DNA from: Klebsormidium nitens
Taxonomy: Eukaryota > Streptophyta > Klebsormidiophyceae > Klebsormidiales > Klebsormidiaceae
Assembly: GCA_000708835.1 (NCBI GenBank)
Contig: DF237627.1
Location: 1 to 44,308, forward strand
Direction: 5' to 3'
DNA length: 44,308 nucleotides
A program made the position numbers and the translations under genes. The notes beneath the pieces are model-generated. The model saw only the letters and a program-made list of their open reading frames with translations. It did not search any database and was not told the origin of the DNA. Shown here piece by piece: positions 23,718-35,580 of this stretch (positions are counted from its first letter, which is position 1; the number at the start of each line of letters is the position of its first letter).

Positions 23718-25293
23718 ATGGCTCACAACAGGTCACCTCTTGTTTTGACCGCTGCAGAGGAAGATGCGGTGATCCGAGACCGGCTGATCACGAGAACTGG
23801 CATGACCGCACCGATCACCTGGCAGAAAAAGGTCATGCAACGATTTGCTGCTCTGTCTGCTAGCCTGGTGTCAGACGCGAGCCTTGAAGAGAGTGACAAG
23901 TTATTTGACGGTCTGTTGGATGCATTGAAAGTCATGCTGCTGCCAGTGCAGAAGAGCTTCCAGGGAGTGGAGGCAAGCCGGAGGGACGAGAGGCTGGCGC
24001 GCGAGCTGCACGAAAAGACGCTGCAGGAAATTGCAAATGTAAGTCCGTTATACTTGAAACCCGTGCAAGCAGCCTGCTTTTTGTTGAGACACTGCCACTG
24101 CCGGTGGTTGATTGGGGGTCCATCAATAAAGCAGGCGGTGCAGCTTTTCATGGACAGACTCTTGGTAAGAGTGAAGCTGCAGATTGCGTGCCCTCTGGCG
24201 GATATAATTCTGGCAACCAATGGCTGTATGATAGAGAATTTTATTGGAGAAAGCTGGCCACACTGATTTCAATGAGCGTTCCAGCACTAAACGAACTCTG
24301 GTGAGTTCCAGATGCATCCTGGGGCAAGAGAGTGGGGTCAGAGGGCATCTTTCTGCCTTGTCCAAAAGGTTTTGTTGGTGGGCCATTTCAGAATACACAA
24401 ATCATGCAGTCGCTCTCTGTTTCTGAATCGTTTGACCTGGGGTCCCTATGCTCCATCTTCACACAAGCTTAACATCCTAGGAGCATGTGGAAGCGAAACA
24501 GCGTTCGCTCATCAACTCTTGTGCGTGCTTTCTTGCAGACTTCTGCAGAGATTGAGCGGCTGAAAACTGAGCTCGACACAGCCAAGATCGAGCGGAAAAA
24601 CCTGGAGGAGTGCGAGACGATCAGGGAGACGGTGGCTGCTCAGCCCTCCAGGGCGCAGTCAACTAGAAGCATAGAAGAGACGCAGAGGGAGATTGCTGAG
24701 ATGGAACGAGAGATCGCAGCGGCGGCTTTGGCATTCTTTCACAGAAAGAAACAGTTTGCCTTACTAATGCACGTGGTAAGTTCAGCTTGACGCATGCTCT
24801 CAATGATCGAGCACTTGCCCGTTTCCTCTGCTGCTGACTGCTGACAATCAGGTTCCGTACTGACCTCGGAGACTTCGGGTTTGTTGTCACCTATTGCCTT
24901 GTCCTTCCTGTTTGTTTGTCTTGACTATAGGTAGGGAAGAGCTGCAACTATCTGGTCACCGATCAGCTGCCTTGATTCTTAGCATGCTGTTTCGGTAAGA
25001 CCCGCTCTCCTCTTGCTGGGTCGAAGGATCTGAGGTCATTGGCGTCCCTGCAGAGAAACCTCACAAATGATCCTGACGTCATAAGTAACAGCCCTATATG
25101 TCATTGTGGTTACACCCCTATCAAGTTTTCAACGCAAGGGACGCTTTGATTGCAGATTGACAGCATCCAGACAGAGATACAAGAAGAGAAGTTCCTCGCA
25201 ATCGTGCGGAATCAGCAGGATCAAGAGCAAGGACGCGAAGCAGCTGTATTGACGGAGCCAGGTACAGACCCGATGCTTGTGGACGAAGGTTGA
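23718..25293 (+). CDS. THO7: THO complex subunit 7
   Basis: Three exons, 23718-24038, 24539-24775 and 25156-25293, all in phase 0, give 231 residues. The N-terminus carries the conserved short motif before the coiled coil (EEDAVIRDRLITRTG, compare D-D-V-I-x-x-R-L-L-T-R-T in plant THO7). Residues about 108-186 form a long coiled coil that includes KIERKNLEECETIRETVAAQ, REIAEMEREI and HRKKQFALLMHV, the best-conserved stretch of the family. The third exon continues the helix (IDSIQTEIQEEK) and ends in an acidic tail. THO7 is a structural subunit of the nuclear THO/TREX complex, which couples transcription to mRNA processing and export; it pairs with other coiled-coil subunits. The ATG lies in an ACCATGG context and matches the family N-terminus. 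Length is normal. It is divergent from the Cys-repeat gene and convergent with the oxygenase gene. Confidence 0.93.
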
Positions 25294-26557
25294 CGGGTTT
25301 AGGGGTTGATGGTACTGGGCGGAACGCTATCGTAGCATCTTGCTCAATAAGCAGAGCTTTACACGCTCATTGCTTTGCTTTATGTAACATGCAAATCATT
25401 AGATCAGTCGAGGTCTCAATGCTAGTGTGCGAGCAATCTTATTGAACATCAACGCATTGCAATCACGATTCTCGGCTTCCAAGGACAGTACATCATACAC
25501 CTAGTGCATTGTCATGGTAGTAACTACACCGATGCATATCCAGCTTGAATAGAAACAGTCATTCGAGCCTGGCTGCGCCACTGGCAGGCCCGGGCGGTCC
25601 GGGTGCTCGACAGCGACATGGTGATCACCATTTTGAGGAAACCCGTACCGAGGCACGGCATCTCAGCATATCCAGCTGTCGATATCAATATGGGTTTAAT
25701 GGTTGTAATGATCGCTGATCTGCGATCCAATCGCATTCTTGAGATCTTCCGACTGGCACCTGCAATCGCATTGCTTAGAGAAGCATGTCACATGTGGTCG
25801 GCCACGAACCGGACTGAAACCGTTCCGCGATCATGTAAAGCCTCTTGAAGAGCTCTTTACCATAGAGTATCTAGAGCTGAATATCCATACCATGCCGCCT
25901 GCAAACTGCGATTGAGCGCCTGCTGATTGCATGTGGTCGTACGTGATTTAACGCGGTCTTGCAAGGAATCCGTTGCATGCCAACTAAGCAACGCAATTGG
26001 TACACTGTCAGACGATCGAACAGCAGTGATCTAGGATCGGCGCGTACACAGTGACAGCACACACAGGCTGAGCACCGTCGAGCCGCCGTACGTTGGAAGT
26101 GGTTGTAGTGCAAGTGCATGCCATGCAATGGCCGGTGAACAGGCGTGCGCGCCCCATTTAGTCCAGCTTTTGACATACTGCATTCTGTATGTGGCTTTTC
26201 GTGGGAGCGCATATCTGATGAGAAGATTGGGAAAAAGCGTCAATTACGTACACGACTCAAGGGGGTCCCATTGTGGACAGCCAACATCTGTCCCTGCATT
26301 GATGCAGGCCATATCGCAAGCGCAACTCTCAAAATGTCAACGCGACCTGCCAAGATTTGCATCCCGTTGAGCTTGCACGGGGCCCTACCCGGCCACACAA
26401 CGAGGGATCTTGATTAGTACACGCCGTGCACATAAGGCGTGGGCCTGAGTCCAATCTTGCCAAGCACAAGCACCAGCGTTACTGCACGTCTGACCATATG
26501 AGTGTAACAATCTGACGATACTTCGATTGAACCTCTGTGTCGCATAAACGTAGTGAA
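25294..26557. other. Intergenic between convergent THO7 and oxygenase genes
   Basis: Short frames only, no family resemblance. No repeats or RNA genes recognised. Confidence 0.55.
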
Positions 26558-29500
26558 TCATTCAGGGATCGCGTTTCTCAACCCTTCATCCCAACTAGGC
26601 ACCGTCACCAGGATTGCGGCTGCGCAATAAGTCACGTCGCTCGACGCATGGTTCCCGTAAACGTCAACAGACACCTTGCCCACCTCCCAGTCGGTTGGAC
26701 CGTCGACCGCCCACTTGACGTCTTTCCCGCCCCAGACCACCGGAAAGATCTGCGGAAAGCCGTGCTCGGAGAAGCCAAAAACCTCGTCCTTCTTTTGGTA
26801 CTGCCACGCGGATAGCGGCGCAACGACATCCGTCTCGCACCTTTCCGTTTCAATGTTCCGCTTCGTTTCTGCGGTGGTGGCGCCGTGCGGCTGGATTACA
26901 TCCTCCTCGTCTATTCCGTTTCCGGTGTCCGCTTCCGCTTCCACCAGTGACGCGAGCACGTCGGCCGCTGCCGCGGCCGCCCTCTCCGCCTCGTCGCGCT
27001 TGCGGCGCCGCTTCTGCTGTGCCATCCACAGCTTGCCTTCTTCCTCCTCCGTCTTGAAACCTTTCGAAACCCTGTGCAAGTGCACAAACCTCACCCCTAA
27101 CCCGAGCTGCTTAACCGCAGCGAAAAGCACCGCATCGGCTCCCTTGAGTAAAGGCACCGGGCGGTCGGCGAACTGGCTGTTCGTATGCGGGTACGAGAAC
27201 TGGCACGTAAACCCCAAAACCCCGCCAGCGGGCAGGAAATTTGCGCGGCCGAGCGCGCTTTGGAGCGCGCGGTACAGCGGGAGCGCGGACCAGTCGACCG
27301 CGGCCGCGAGCGGCGACTTCGCGCTGACGTCAGCGAAGAGGTTGTACGTCAGGGTGATGCGGTTGCCGCTGGTGACCTCCGTGATCTGCGGTGGACGGAA
27401 CGCTGCGAATGACTTTCCAAAGCAGACTGGTCATATCGTTTTAAAGATCGACTATACTGTCCAAGCACTTGAAAACATCAGGCAAAGATAGCTCAAATTA
27501 CGAGAGCGATAAGAGCAGTAACGTTGGAGTAAATCTACAAAAACCTCCGTTTGAAACGGGTCCAGATCAGACAGTTGGTGATCGACTGATTGCAAGCACG
27601 CAGAAGGTCAACTTGCGATTCCAGAATCTGCAGGCGAAGCGTGCCAAGCAAGCGTGACCAATTGAGATTGATTGACCGCCAGATCCATGAACCGCTTACA
27701 ATAGCTTCAAGGGCAACTTTTGCGTTGATCAGAACCTCACCTCGTGCTCGCAATCAGAGTAAAGTGCCACCCACTGGATCGTATCCCCCGACCGTTCGGC
27801 CCAGTCAAAAGTTGCATCAGCCAAGCGGTGCCGTACGTGAAGCTGGCCCCCGGTGTAAGCGCTAGGGAGACACACCACCAGGGAGCCGAACATGGCCTCG
27901 CCTTTCGGTGTGTCAACGTGCGCCTTGAAAAAGTCACCGGGCCTGCATGTTTGATTTCAAAGAACGTGGGAGATAAAAACTGAAAGGGCTAGCTGCGCCT
28001 AGAGAAAGCAGAGAGAGAAGGCAAGAAAAAGTTGGCGGCCAATTTGGAACCAGCAAACGGTCTCCCTGGCCGCGCACAGAGCGTCCAGCTTATTATGAAT
28101 ATTGCATGACGTCCTTCCTTTTCTGTTTCTTATCATTTAATTCAGTAACTCTCACCTGTACACGTTTAGCGTGTAGAGCTCCGCCCTTATGGTCTTTGCG
28201 TTCGGCGCCATGACGGTTTGCAAGTCGTGCAGGATGCCGTGGTCGGCAGGGTGGAAGGAACATGCGAAGCGGTCGTTCGCAAGCGACAGAGCTTTCCTGC
28301 AAATAACATATTCGACAAGTAGTGAGTGAGGGCGTGCTAAACTTGAAAATCAATGATGTTCTGTTGGTGAACAGCACTCAAAAAAGCTTGACTGCTTAAG
28401 CTTGAGGCGTTCCAAAGTCCTTGTACAAGTAGTTCTTGTTGGCTATATGAATATTAGTAGAACGGTGCATCGATGGGTTCTGACAGCGCAAATTGGCTTC
28501 CCAAAAATTTTGTGAACCGGCACACTTTCGCAACTACTGTCCTCCAGCCGGGCAAGACAGCGGGCCAGCTCTCCTCTATTTGTTGCCACTAGGTAAGTCA
28601 ACAGAAGATGAGTATCATTGACCCCGTTCCGCAGCAAGTCAATTTCTCAGTGACTTCAGAACCTCCTTCGACCAAAGATGTGCTGCAGGTCTTACTCTCC
28701 AACCTAAAGGTTTGTTAAGACAGAGAAAAAGATAGAGAAAGCCTGGGCAAGATGGAAGAGCTGTCAAGTCATGAGAATGTAATCCAGACCGGTAGGTCGG
28801 GTCCGTCACGTCCCTGTCCCCGAACCCAAAGCAGGCCTCCTCGCAGGCTTGGATCAGCTCCATCAAGTCCCCATCGTTTCCGGGCCCCAACGGTAACGCC
28901 AGCGTTCGCAGACTCTCCACACCCTCTTCCTTCTGCATACAGAGTCAGAATTGATTGTAAGCCTTCCATTTTGAGCTATCTGCAGTTTAAATCACTTCGA
29001 TTGCAGTCTACTCTGAAAACGACACGTGGGAAAGGCCTCGTTTTATCTGAGACTTTTCCGTATGTATCTAGATTGTGCGAGCCATTTGGCCAGTATTTTC
29101 ATCCTTGGGCTTGTTCGCAGGAGCATGAATTTGAGTTACCCCCAAACTCTGTAGGACTTTTGCCTCAAGCCCTTGTTAAGTGCGGGGAAAGCGATGAGCT
29201 CCTGCTAACTCCATCAGCGCCCTCAGATGGAAGTTACAGCGTTGACCTTAAACAGAAGACTTTTTAAGGCAAGTCATGCTACCAATCTTGCCTACAGTCA
29301 ACATGTAGATTCTGTAGTCTTCGAGAAAATGCTTTTGTTCGAGTCAATTACCTCCAGTGAAGGTCGTTGCTGAGTCATCTTACAATGAAGCCACGCCTCG
29401 TCTGTCTTTTATTTCTGTCGCAATGCTGCAGCAATTGACCAGGAAGAGCAAGATCAAAAGCAGTTGATTCTTGAGAAGCCAAAGATCCCCTCCGCACCTG

Positions 29501-29639
29501 CTTGAAGTACAATTGCACTCCGTCGGGAAGCGGAGCAACCCTTCCCCCTTGGCAGAACGTTGCTGAGAGGCCCTTCGCAGCGTCTCTAATAAGGCTGACT
29601 GCTTCATCTCATCAGTCTTCCTGACAAAAACGCTTCCAT
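26558..29639 (-). CDS. 2-oxoglutarate/Fe(II) oxygenase-like protein
   Basis: Minus-strand exons: one ending at 29498 (start unresolved), then 28932-28790, 28296-28156, 27942-27741 and 27385-26558; phases of the last four agree. The first encodes LSATFCQGGRVAPLPDGVQL, a beta-strand start seen in fungal-type members. Next come ACFGFGDRDVTDPTYR, then ELYTLNVYRPGDFFKAHVD, with the metal motif H-x-D (codons 27912-27920). MFGSLVVCLPSAYTGGQL follows, then FDW and the distal His in YSDCEHE (codons 27741-27752), leading into EVTSGNRITLTYNLF. The His-x-Asp...His triad and the surrounding motifs identify the double-stranded beta-helix oxygenase fold. Substrate is unknown. The 276-codon last exon adds a long C-terminal region with an acidic, Ala-rich helical insert and ends near CAAAILVTVPSW. 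An ATG at 29639 (MEAFLSGRL) would be a natural start but is one base out of frame with the first exon; either a short exon is missing or there is an indel near 29610. Confidence 0.82.
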
Positions 29640-30202
29640 CTCGTGATTGTAATGAAGGCGCGCTGCAGCTCCTGATATTTATGCTCCACCTATGCCTTAA
29701 TGCAATTCCGGCAGGATGGGTTGAAGATGGCTGTGGTCGCCCCACAGGCAGGAGCATCTGTACTGCTGACGTGCCCAAGCCCGGGGCAAGCATAGCCGAG
29801 GCTGCCATCTTCCTTGTTTTGCAACTTCTGACTTCTTACAATCATCAAGCAAGCAAATGGCCTGCTTCTGGCCTGCTTCCTAGCCTGCCTCTAGCCTGCT
29901 TCTACTAGGCTAGCTGCTAAGATGCTCCAAGGCTTTTCGATCAGGGTTTGGATTAAGGTGCCGGGACCGCAACCGCGTGCGGGCATCGCGCCCCGGCCCG
30001 CGCCTGGCAGGGGCCTGACCGCCGCCCCGGGGCCTGAGGTTTGGGGTTCGGAGGTTCCAATACGTTTTCGATATCGGACGCCGCGGCCGCCCTGCGCGCA
30101 TATGGCATGATTTGCTGTGCATGAACGCCAGAATACTGAGAATCACTTTGACTCTTTGACTTGTTGATAGAACCTCAGGCTTGAGCGCTTATAATTTCGG
30201 CC

Positions 30203-33200
30203 ATGAAGGCGGTTGGGTTCAGAGCTCCATCTTGTCAGCAGCTCATGCTGCCTGCAGAGATCAGGAAACCCCTCAACAGATGCGCTGCAATTCCTGCAAG
30301 ACGGTGCTTGACCACCTACTCTACCGCACCTGTAGGCCAGGGACCAAGGGCTTCAGGGAAGAATGAAGACGCAAAAGTAATGATCAATGAAATTGGAGAT
30401 GCCGCAAGGGGCCTTTCAGCAACCTTCTGCCAAGGAGGAAGTGTTTCTCTGCCCCCAGGCGGCTTACAACTATACTTCGAGCAGGTCAGGCTACACCCAG
30501 TCTACCTGTGCTGCTCTAAAGAAAGGGTTTTTCCGGGTCTTCAAGAAGCTTCTCTATCAGCTAACTGATGGTGCTTTAGCAAACATTAGCATCGTTTGAT
30601 GAAGGCATAGTCTCATGACGGAGTGAAAGTGTCCGAAGCCTTTTCTGGGGTGCACCAGGGGACTTGCCAGCAATAATGTCCAATCCTCGAGCTTCAGCGG
30701 CTACTGATATTCTTGAAAGTGTGACTGATCAACCGCGCAACTAAAGGCAAAACTGAGTGCTGAACAGGTGCTCAGATATGACGTCACCTTGTACTATTGG
30801 AAATGCAGGCGAGAGGAGAATGTGAAGAGGTGTGAGTACTCAAACTTCCGCTAGAACCGGGCAGAGAAGGCGACTTTATGGAGCTCGCCCAGTCCTGCAA
30901 CCTTTCCGGGTTGGTTGCAATTGCTTCCGCGTGATGTGTGCGATTGAAAAGCCACAACTTATCTTTCCTCAACAACGTTGCTTTTTACGGCCTACCAGGC
31001 TCAGACTGTTCGAGAAAACATTCTGGCATTGAAAGCACCCCTCGACTTTCCTGCTTCCAGTCAAGCTTATTTTGGAAAGGTGTCAAATCAGAGAAACTTT
31101 CTGCAATCATCCGAAAAACTTCGAACAAATCGAGTAAACTCTAGCCACCAATCCTAGCAGACTTCGCTTAGACAGGTTCGTCAAATGACCAATCATGAAT
31201 GGCTTCTGTGTGATAAAAAATCTGTATCGCCCTGGCTAAGAAGAATCCTTCACCTTTGCTTTTTGCCAGAATGGTGCCAAACTCGAAAGCGCTCGTTTTG
31301 CCTGCACCTTCCACCCGGCGGATCACGGCATCCTGCACGATGCGCATATCACTATGGCGCCAAATGCGAGGACGATAAGGGCTGAGCTCTAGACGATTCA
31401 CGTGTATCGGTAGGTTCTTCAGCACTCGCTAAGGCGGAATCACGTGACTCTTGCACTGGCAAGAAGCAAAGTATCTTCTTAGACCCTTTGGCAGCGATTC
31501 AACGAGTCTGCAATCTTGATTTTCCCAACTCAGAAGGACTTGAATCAAGCGCAGACTAGTCTGAGACGAAGTCAAACACCGAGCCTTACCTACGATGGAA
31601 TGAGATGGTGAGAAAGTTTGCCGTCTATACATTGGACAATCTCGGCTGTGGCTTGAAGCTTGCTCGTCAACGAGAGTGCTCGATCCTCACACGGCGCTCT
31701 GCGATGCAATATGAATAAGGACAATCTACAAGCCTGCAGACGGCTGAGGACGCTCGTGACAACCATTAACTTTGAAATGGATCCTTAGGGACGAAAGTTC
31801 GAGAATTCTCGGAGTAAACAACACTAGAAACCCTGATTGCAAAATTGCATGTTCCGCACCCGAACCCAGCCTGACTATCATACTAACCCCATCCCTTCCA
31901 TGTACCTTAAGTTCCTTGTTACTGTTAAAATTCTTGCCTGATTCTCATAAGGAGCTTTCTTAAGCGGCGGCGCCCTTAAGTTCCCTTCTCAACATTCTCA
32001 GGCCTGACACTGTGTACGAAGCGACTACGGAATCGCCACGAGGCGAGGCCTTGTTCGGTACTCTGGTGGTGTGTCTCCCGAGCGCTCATACCGGGGGCCA
32101 ACTGCGGGTCAGACACGGCTCAGCGACCGCGAACTTTGACTGGGCCAAGCGGTCGGGGGACTCGATCCCATGGGTGGCACTCTACTCTGGCTGCGAGCTC
32201 GAGGTAAAGGATAGAATTGAAGTATCTTTGCTCAGTTCGAGAAGTGTTTGTGTTGCCTGCGTGAAGGACCAAAGGATTGGCCTTGAGATCTGGCTGTTCG
32301 GTTGAGGCCAATCCTGACGTGCTCAGACTTTGTTGATAGAACTGGAGCGCACAACTTTCAACAGGATATCACAGGAAAGAATGTAGGATTTGGATTTCGA
32401 AGGTCTGAGATCCTTGGAGTTGTCAACCAGATCGTGTGAATTTTTGGAGCCAGCAGACTCGACAGTGTGTGCAGCCTAAGCATGCTCATCTTGAACGTGT
32501 TTTGATCAATGTTTTTAAAGTGCCAGCGGATTCACATTCCCGAGTTGTCTACTAAACGGAGTTCACCATTTATTTTTCTAGTATCTACCTTGCGCTTTCG
32601 GAGCATTTTTGGAGGCGGATGGGTGCGGGAATTGCGAAAGGCCCCTAACGGTTCGATGATCGGCTGAACCCCATTGAAAGCCTACTTAGCGGCCTTTCCG
32701 TTCTTGTTGCGGATATCTTGAAGGCAGCTACAGTAGCTGCTGAGGTTTTGCGAGCGAGAGCCAGTGTCCCGCTGCCACATCCCGATTCGAGCGTGTCTGA
32801 TAGCATCATATGCGCGAGCATCTTCTTGCAGCCCTCATAGCAAACTGTTTTGCTCCTCGACTCAATTCTGACCTGGACTTTGGGCAAATTCACAAGCCAT
32901 TGTCGTTGGATCATGTATGACACAGTGGAACCGTTCAAGATGAACGCATCTTCTGTGAAAAGCCTCTCTGATAGACAGAAACGGGCCGTTCCGGTAAGCT
33001 TTGATTCATTCTTGCAGATGGCGAAAATCACCAGCGATTACCGCATCACCCTCACATACCACCTCTTTGCGGACGTCGGCAGACAGTCGCCGCTCGCGGC
33101 CGCGGCCGACTGGTCCGCGCTGCCGCTGTGCCGCGCGCTTCGGAGCGCGCTCGGCCGCGCGACCTTCCTGCCCGAGGGCGGGGTGTTGGGGTTTAGGTGC

Positions 33201-33947
33201 CAGTTTCGGTACCCGCACACGAGCAACCAATTCGCACAGCGACCTGCGTCGCTGCTGAAAGGAGCGGACGCAGTACTCTTTGCGGCTATGCGACAGCTGG
33301 GGTTGAGGATTAGGTTTGCGCATGTTTACAAGGTTTGGAAAAGTGTCGAAGGCAAGAGAAGGGGAATGGAAGAAGAGGACGATGATGAGATAAGCGATGA
33401 AGTGAAGAGGATGGATAACATCAAGCGTCGGCTGGTGCGCGCGCGGCTCGAAGCGGAAGCCGCCGCGGCAGCGATATCCGACGTGCTGACGGCGCTGATG
33501 CGAGCGGAACCGGAAGACGAGAACGGAATCGATCCGGACGACATTCTCTTACCGTCACAGAGTGTTGCAGACCGCATCGGGACGGCGGTAACGCAGCGGT
33601 CTGAAGAGCCGGTGCGTTACAGGGCCCAGACCGAGATTGTCGCTCCGCTCTGCGCTTGGGAGTACCAGGAAAATGAGGGATCCCTGGCTGGTTCCGGTAC
33701 GTGGGAAGACAGCTTTCCGTTCTGCTTTCCGGTGCTGCGCAACGGAGCGGATGTTAAGTGGGCGGTCAAAGGGCCGACGTATTGGGAAGCGGGAAAACTG
33801 AGTGTGGAGGGGACCGGTTGGTACAGGGCTGCGAGCGAGGCTATTTATTGCGCGGCCGCGATCCTAGTCACGGTGCCCGGTTGGGGGAGTGAGCAAAGAA
33901 GTGATCTGATCGAGGAATCAGCAGCATCTGGTTCACACGCTGAATGA
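30203..33947 (+). pseudogene. Decayed inverted paralogue of the 2OG/Fe(II) oxygenase gene
   Basis: Exons homologous to the minus-strand gene occur in the same order: one ending at 30484 (DAARGLSATFCQGG), one from 30809, one at about 31270-31409, 32002-32203, and 33018-33947. The 32002-32203 exon has exactly the same length (202 bases) as its counterpart. Decay is clear. There is an in-frame TGA at 30833-30835, and the rest of that exon loses the ACFGFG...TYR motif. There is a TAG at 31390-31392 where the sister has Tyr (AELYTL). The H-x-D motif is T-T-E (32024-32032), and the distal His of CEHE is Leu (CELE, codon 32198-32200). Splice sites of the last three exons remain intact. The last exon is fully open (310 codons, KITSDYRITLTYHLF onward) and longer than its sister's. 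A truncated or reinitiated product, for example from an ATG at 32850 or 33018, is possible but unproven. The 5' ends of the two copies face each other. Confidence 0.82.
31816..31905. repeat. Dispersed repeat, copy of the core of the channel-intron foldback
   Basis: The segment resembles 41055-41154 over about 90 bases. Shared blocks in order are AACACTA-AAACCCT, a short AT-rich stretch, TTCCGCACCCG-ACCCA-CCT and ACTAACCC-ATCCC. It lies in the pseudogene intron between 31409 and 32002, without the long inverted arms of the other copy. This suggests a non-autonomous mobile element family. Confidence 0.6.
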
Positions 33948-35099
33948 TTGGTGCATGACTCGAAGCCACTCTGTTCAAGGTGGCTTCGAGAAGACAAAAG
34001 ATGCCGGGTCTCGGTCTGATTGAGATATAAGACGCCCTGTGGCATTCGAAAAGACCCGCAACTTCCCGTCTTTTGTGTTGGTATGGCCTATTCCGTCGGA
34101 GCAGAAGGCAAATCACTCTCTGCTCAGGATAAGCCACCGCGTGTGGAGGCCCCGGGAATACAAAAACTTTTCATTGAACAAGACGGCTGACAACCAAGGT
34201 CGGAAGCACTTATGAGGACTCAACTTTGCATGGAAAGCTTCAACGACGTTGGCATGCACGCTTAGGGGTGTTGAGCAACCTTGTGCTTCTCATCCATTCA
34301 TGGTGGCCGCCCCGGCCGGGCACAGCGTTTGAAGATGCAGATTACCGACATTGAGATCATCTTCATTAGCTGGCGCCGCGCGCGTTAACTTATAGTTTTT
34401 GCAGTGCGACGGTCGACATTTATTGGGCAGCGCTCCGCGTCATTACTTAATCCGGCCAGTCAATGGAAACTGCTTATATCCATTCTGTGCCAATATGCGC
34501 TCAGCATGATTTCAGTGTTGTCACGGTGGCTTGGCCCCTCATGCTGTAGCGGTTTGAAATCCGCTCGAGCGGGAACCTTTTTGAGATGCAGGGGTTAAAA
34601 CTTGCTGTATGGGGCCCCAGAACTGTACGGCCGACCCGGGCAATGCGGCCTACACCTAGGTGTTTGTCGCCGACCGCTCAGTGCAAACAAGCACTACAGG
34701 AATACTTGAAGGTCTTACACGACTAATCATCTTGCAATCGACCGCTTGTCTTGAGTAAAGAGAGACGGAAGGAAGCAATTTCCAGATTCATGCGAAGCCA
34801 GCGCACCAACAAGCACTTCTAACATGACACCCCAGAGCTGCAATTCGTCCTAAATACTGAGTACTCGTCTGTTCCTCCTGAATGCCTCAAAAAAGCTGTA
34901 TTCCATTCATTAGCGCAACAGACGGCTTTGAACCTCGTTTCTACGAGCAGCGGCTTCTTCTAGAATAGAAAGAGTCTCCCCTCGTATCCTCGGATACGCC
35001 CGTACTTGCAGTGCGCTCGTCGTCTGACCTTTTGACGTTCGTTTTTCTATCTCTCCTTTGTTACATTCTTATGCCTCATCTAATACCCGCTCAGAGCTC
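33948..35099. other. Intergenic between pseudogene and channel gene
   Basis: No gene supported. A perfect hairpin lies just downstream of the pseudogene stop and is listed separately. Confidence 0.55.
33959..33990. other. Perfect 11-bp stem hairpin
   Basis: CTCGAAGCCAC at 33959-33969 pairs perfectly with GTGGCTTCGAG at 33980-33990 around a 10-base loop, 11 bases after the stop codon of the last pseudogene exon. No U-tract follows. A chance palindrome or an RNA 3' structure are both possible. Confidence 0.7.
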
Positions 35100-35146
35100 A
35101 CGGCCTTTCTACATCCTTTGACAAGTCCGCGCGCGCGCGGCACTGA

Positions 35147-35580
35147 CGTATGCACTAACGCTGAAGGAACTCAGTCCGAAGGTGGTCGCCCCGCGCCTTC
35201 GCCTCATCGATCGGCGCCTTTCTGACGTCGCTAGGTTGTTGCAGGCCCGCGCCCGCCGCAAGTAGCATGCGCGCGAGCGCTCGCGCGGCGGTGACGTATG
35301 CACCATCGCTGAAGAAATTCAGTCAGCAGGCACTCGCCCCGCGCCTTGGCTCACCGATCGGCGCCTTTCTGACGTCATTTCTTACCGCGGGCCCGCACCC
35401 GCCGCAATGATGATGCGCGCGAGCGCTCGCGCGGCGCCACGTATGCACTAGCGTTGAAGGAACTCAGCCAGCAGACGGTCGCCCTGCGCCTTGGCCTCGT
35501 CTACCGGCGACTTCCTGACGTCATTGAGTTGGCGCGAGTCCGCGCCCGCCGCGACGAGCATGCGCGCGAGCGGCAGGTTG
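35147..35580. repeat. Triplicated 145-148-bp unit at the 3' end of the channel gene
   Basis: Three direct repeats begin with CGTATGCAC at 35147, 35295 and 35440, spaced 148 and 145 bp. The right-hand copy is the coding end of the last channel exon (stop at 35448-35450). The other two lie past the stop and are degraded, so they no longer encode the ankyrin end although NDVRK-like codons persist. The junctions carry the palindrome GCGCGAGCGCTCGCGC, near 35270 and 35418. Confidence 0.88.

Noticed and set aside
26676-27491. 271-codon plus-strand open frame
   Set aside because: It is antisense to the last exon of the minus-strand oxygenase gene, whose translation aligns with its paralogue; the GC-rich codons open the opposite frame.
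28752-29267. 171-codon plus-strand open frame
   Set aside because: Overlaps oxygenase exon 28932-28790 in antisense and an intron of that gene; no family resemblance.
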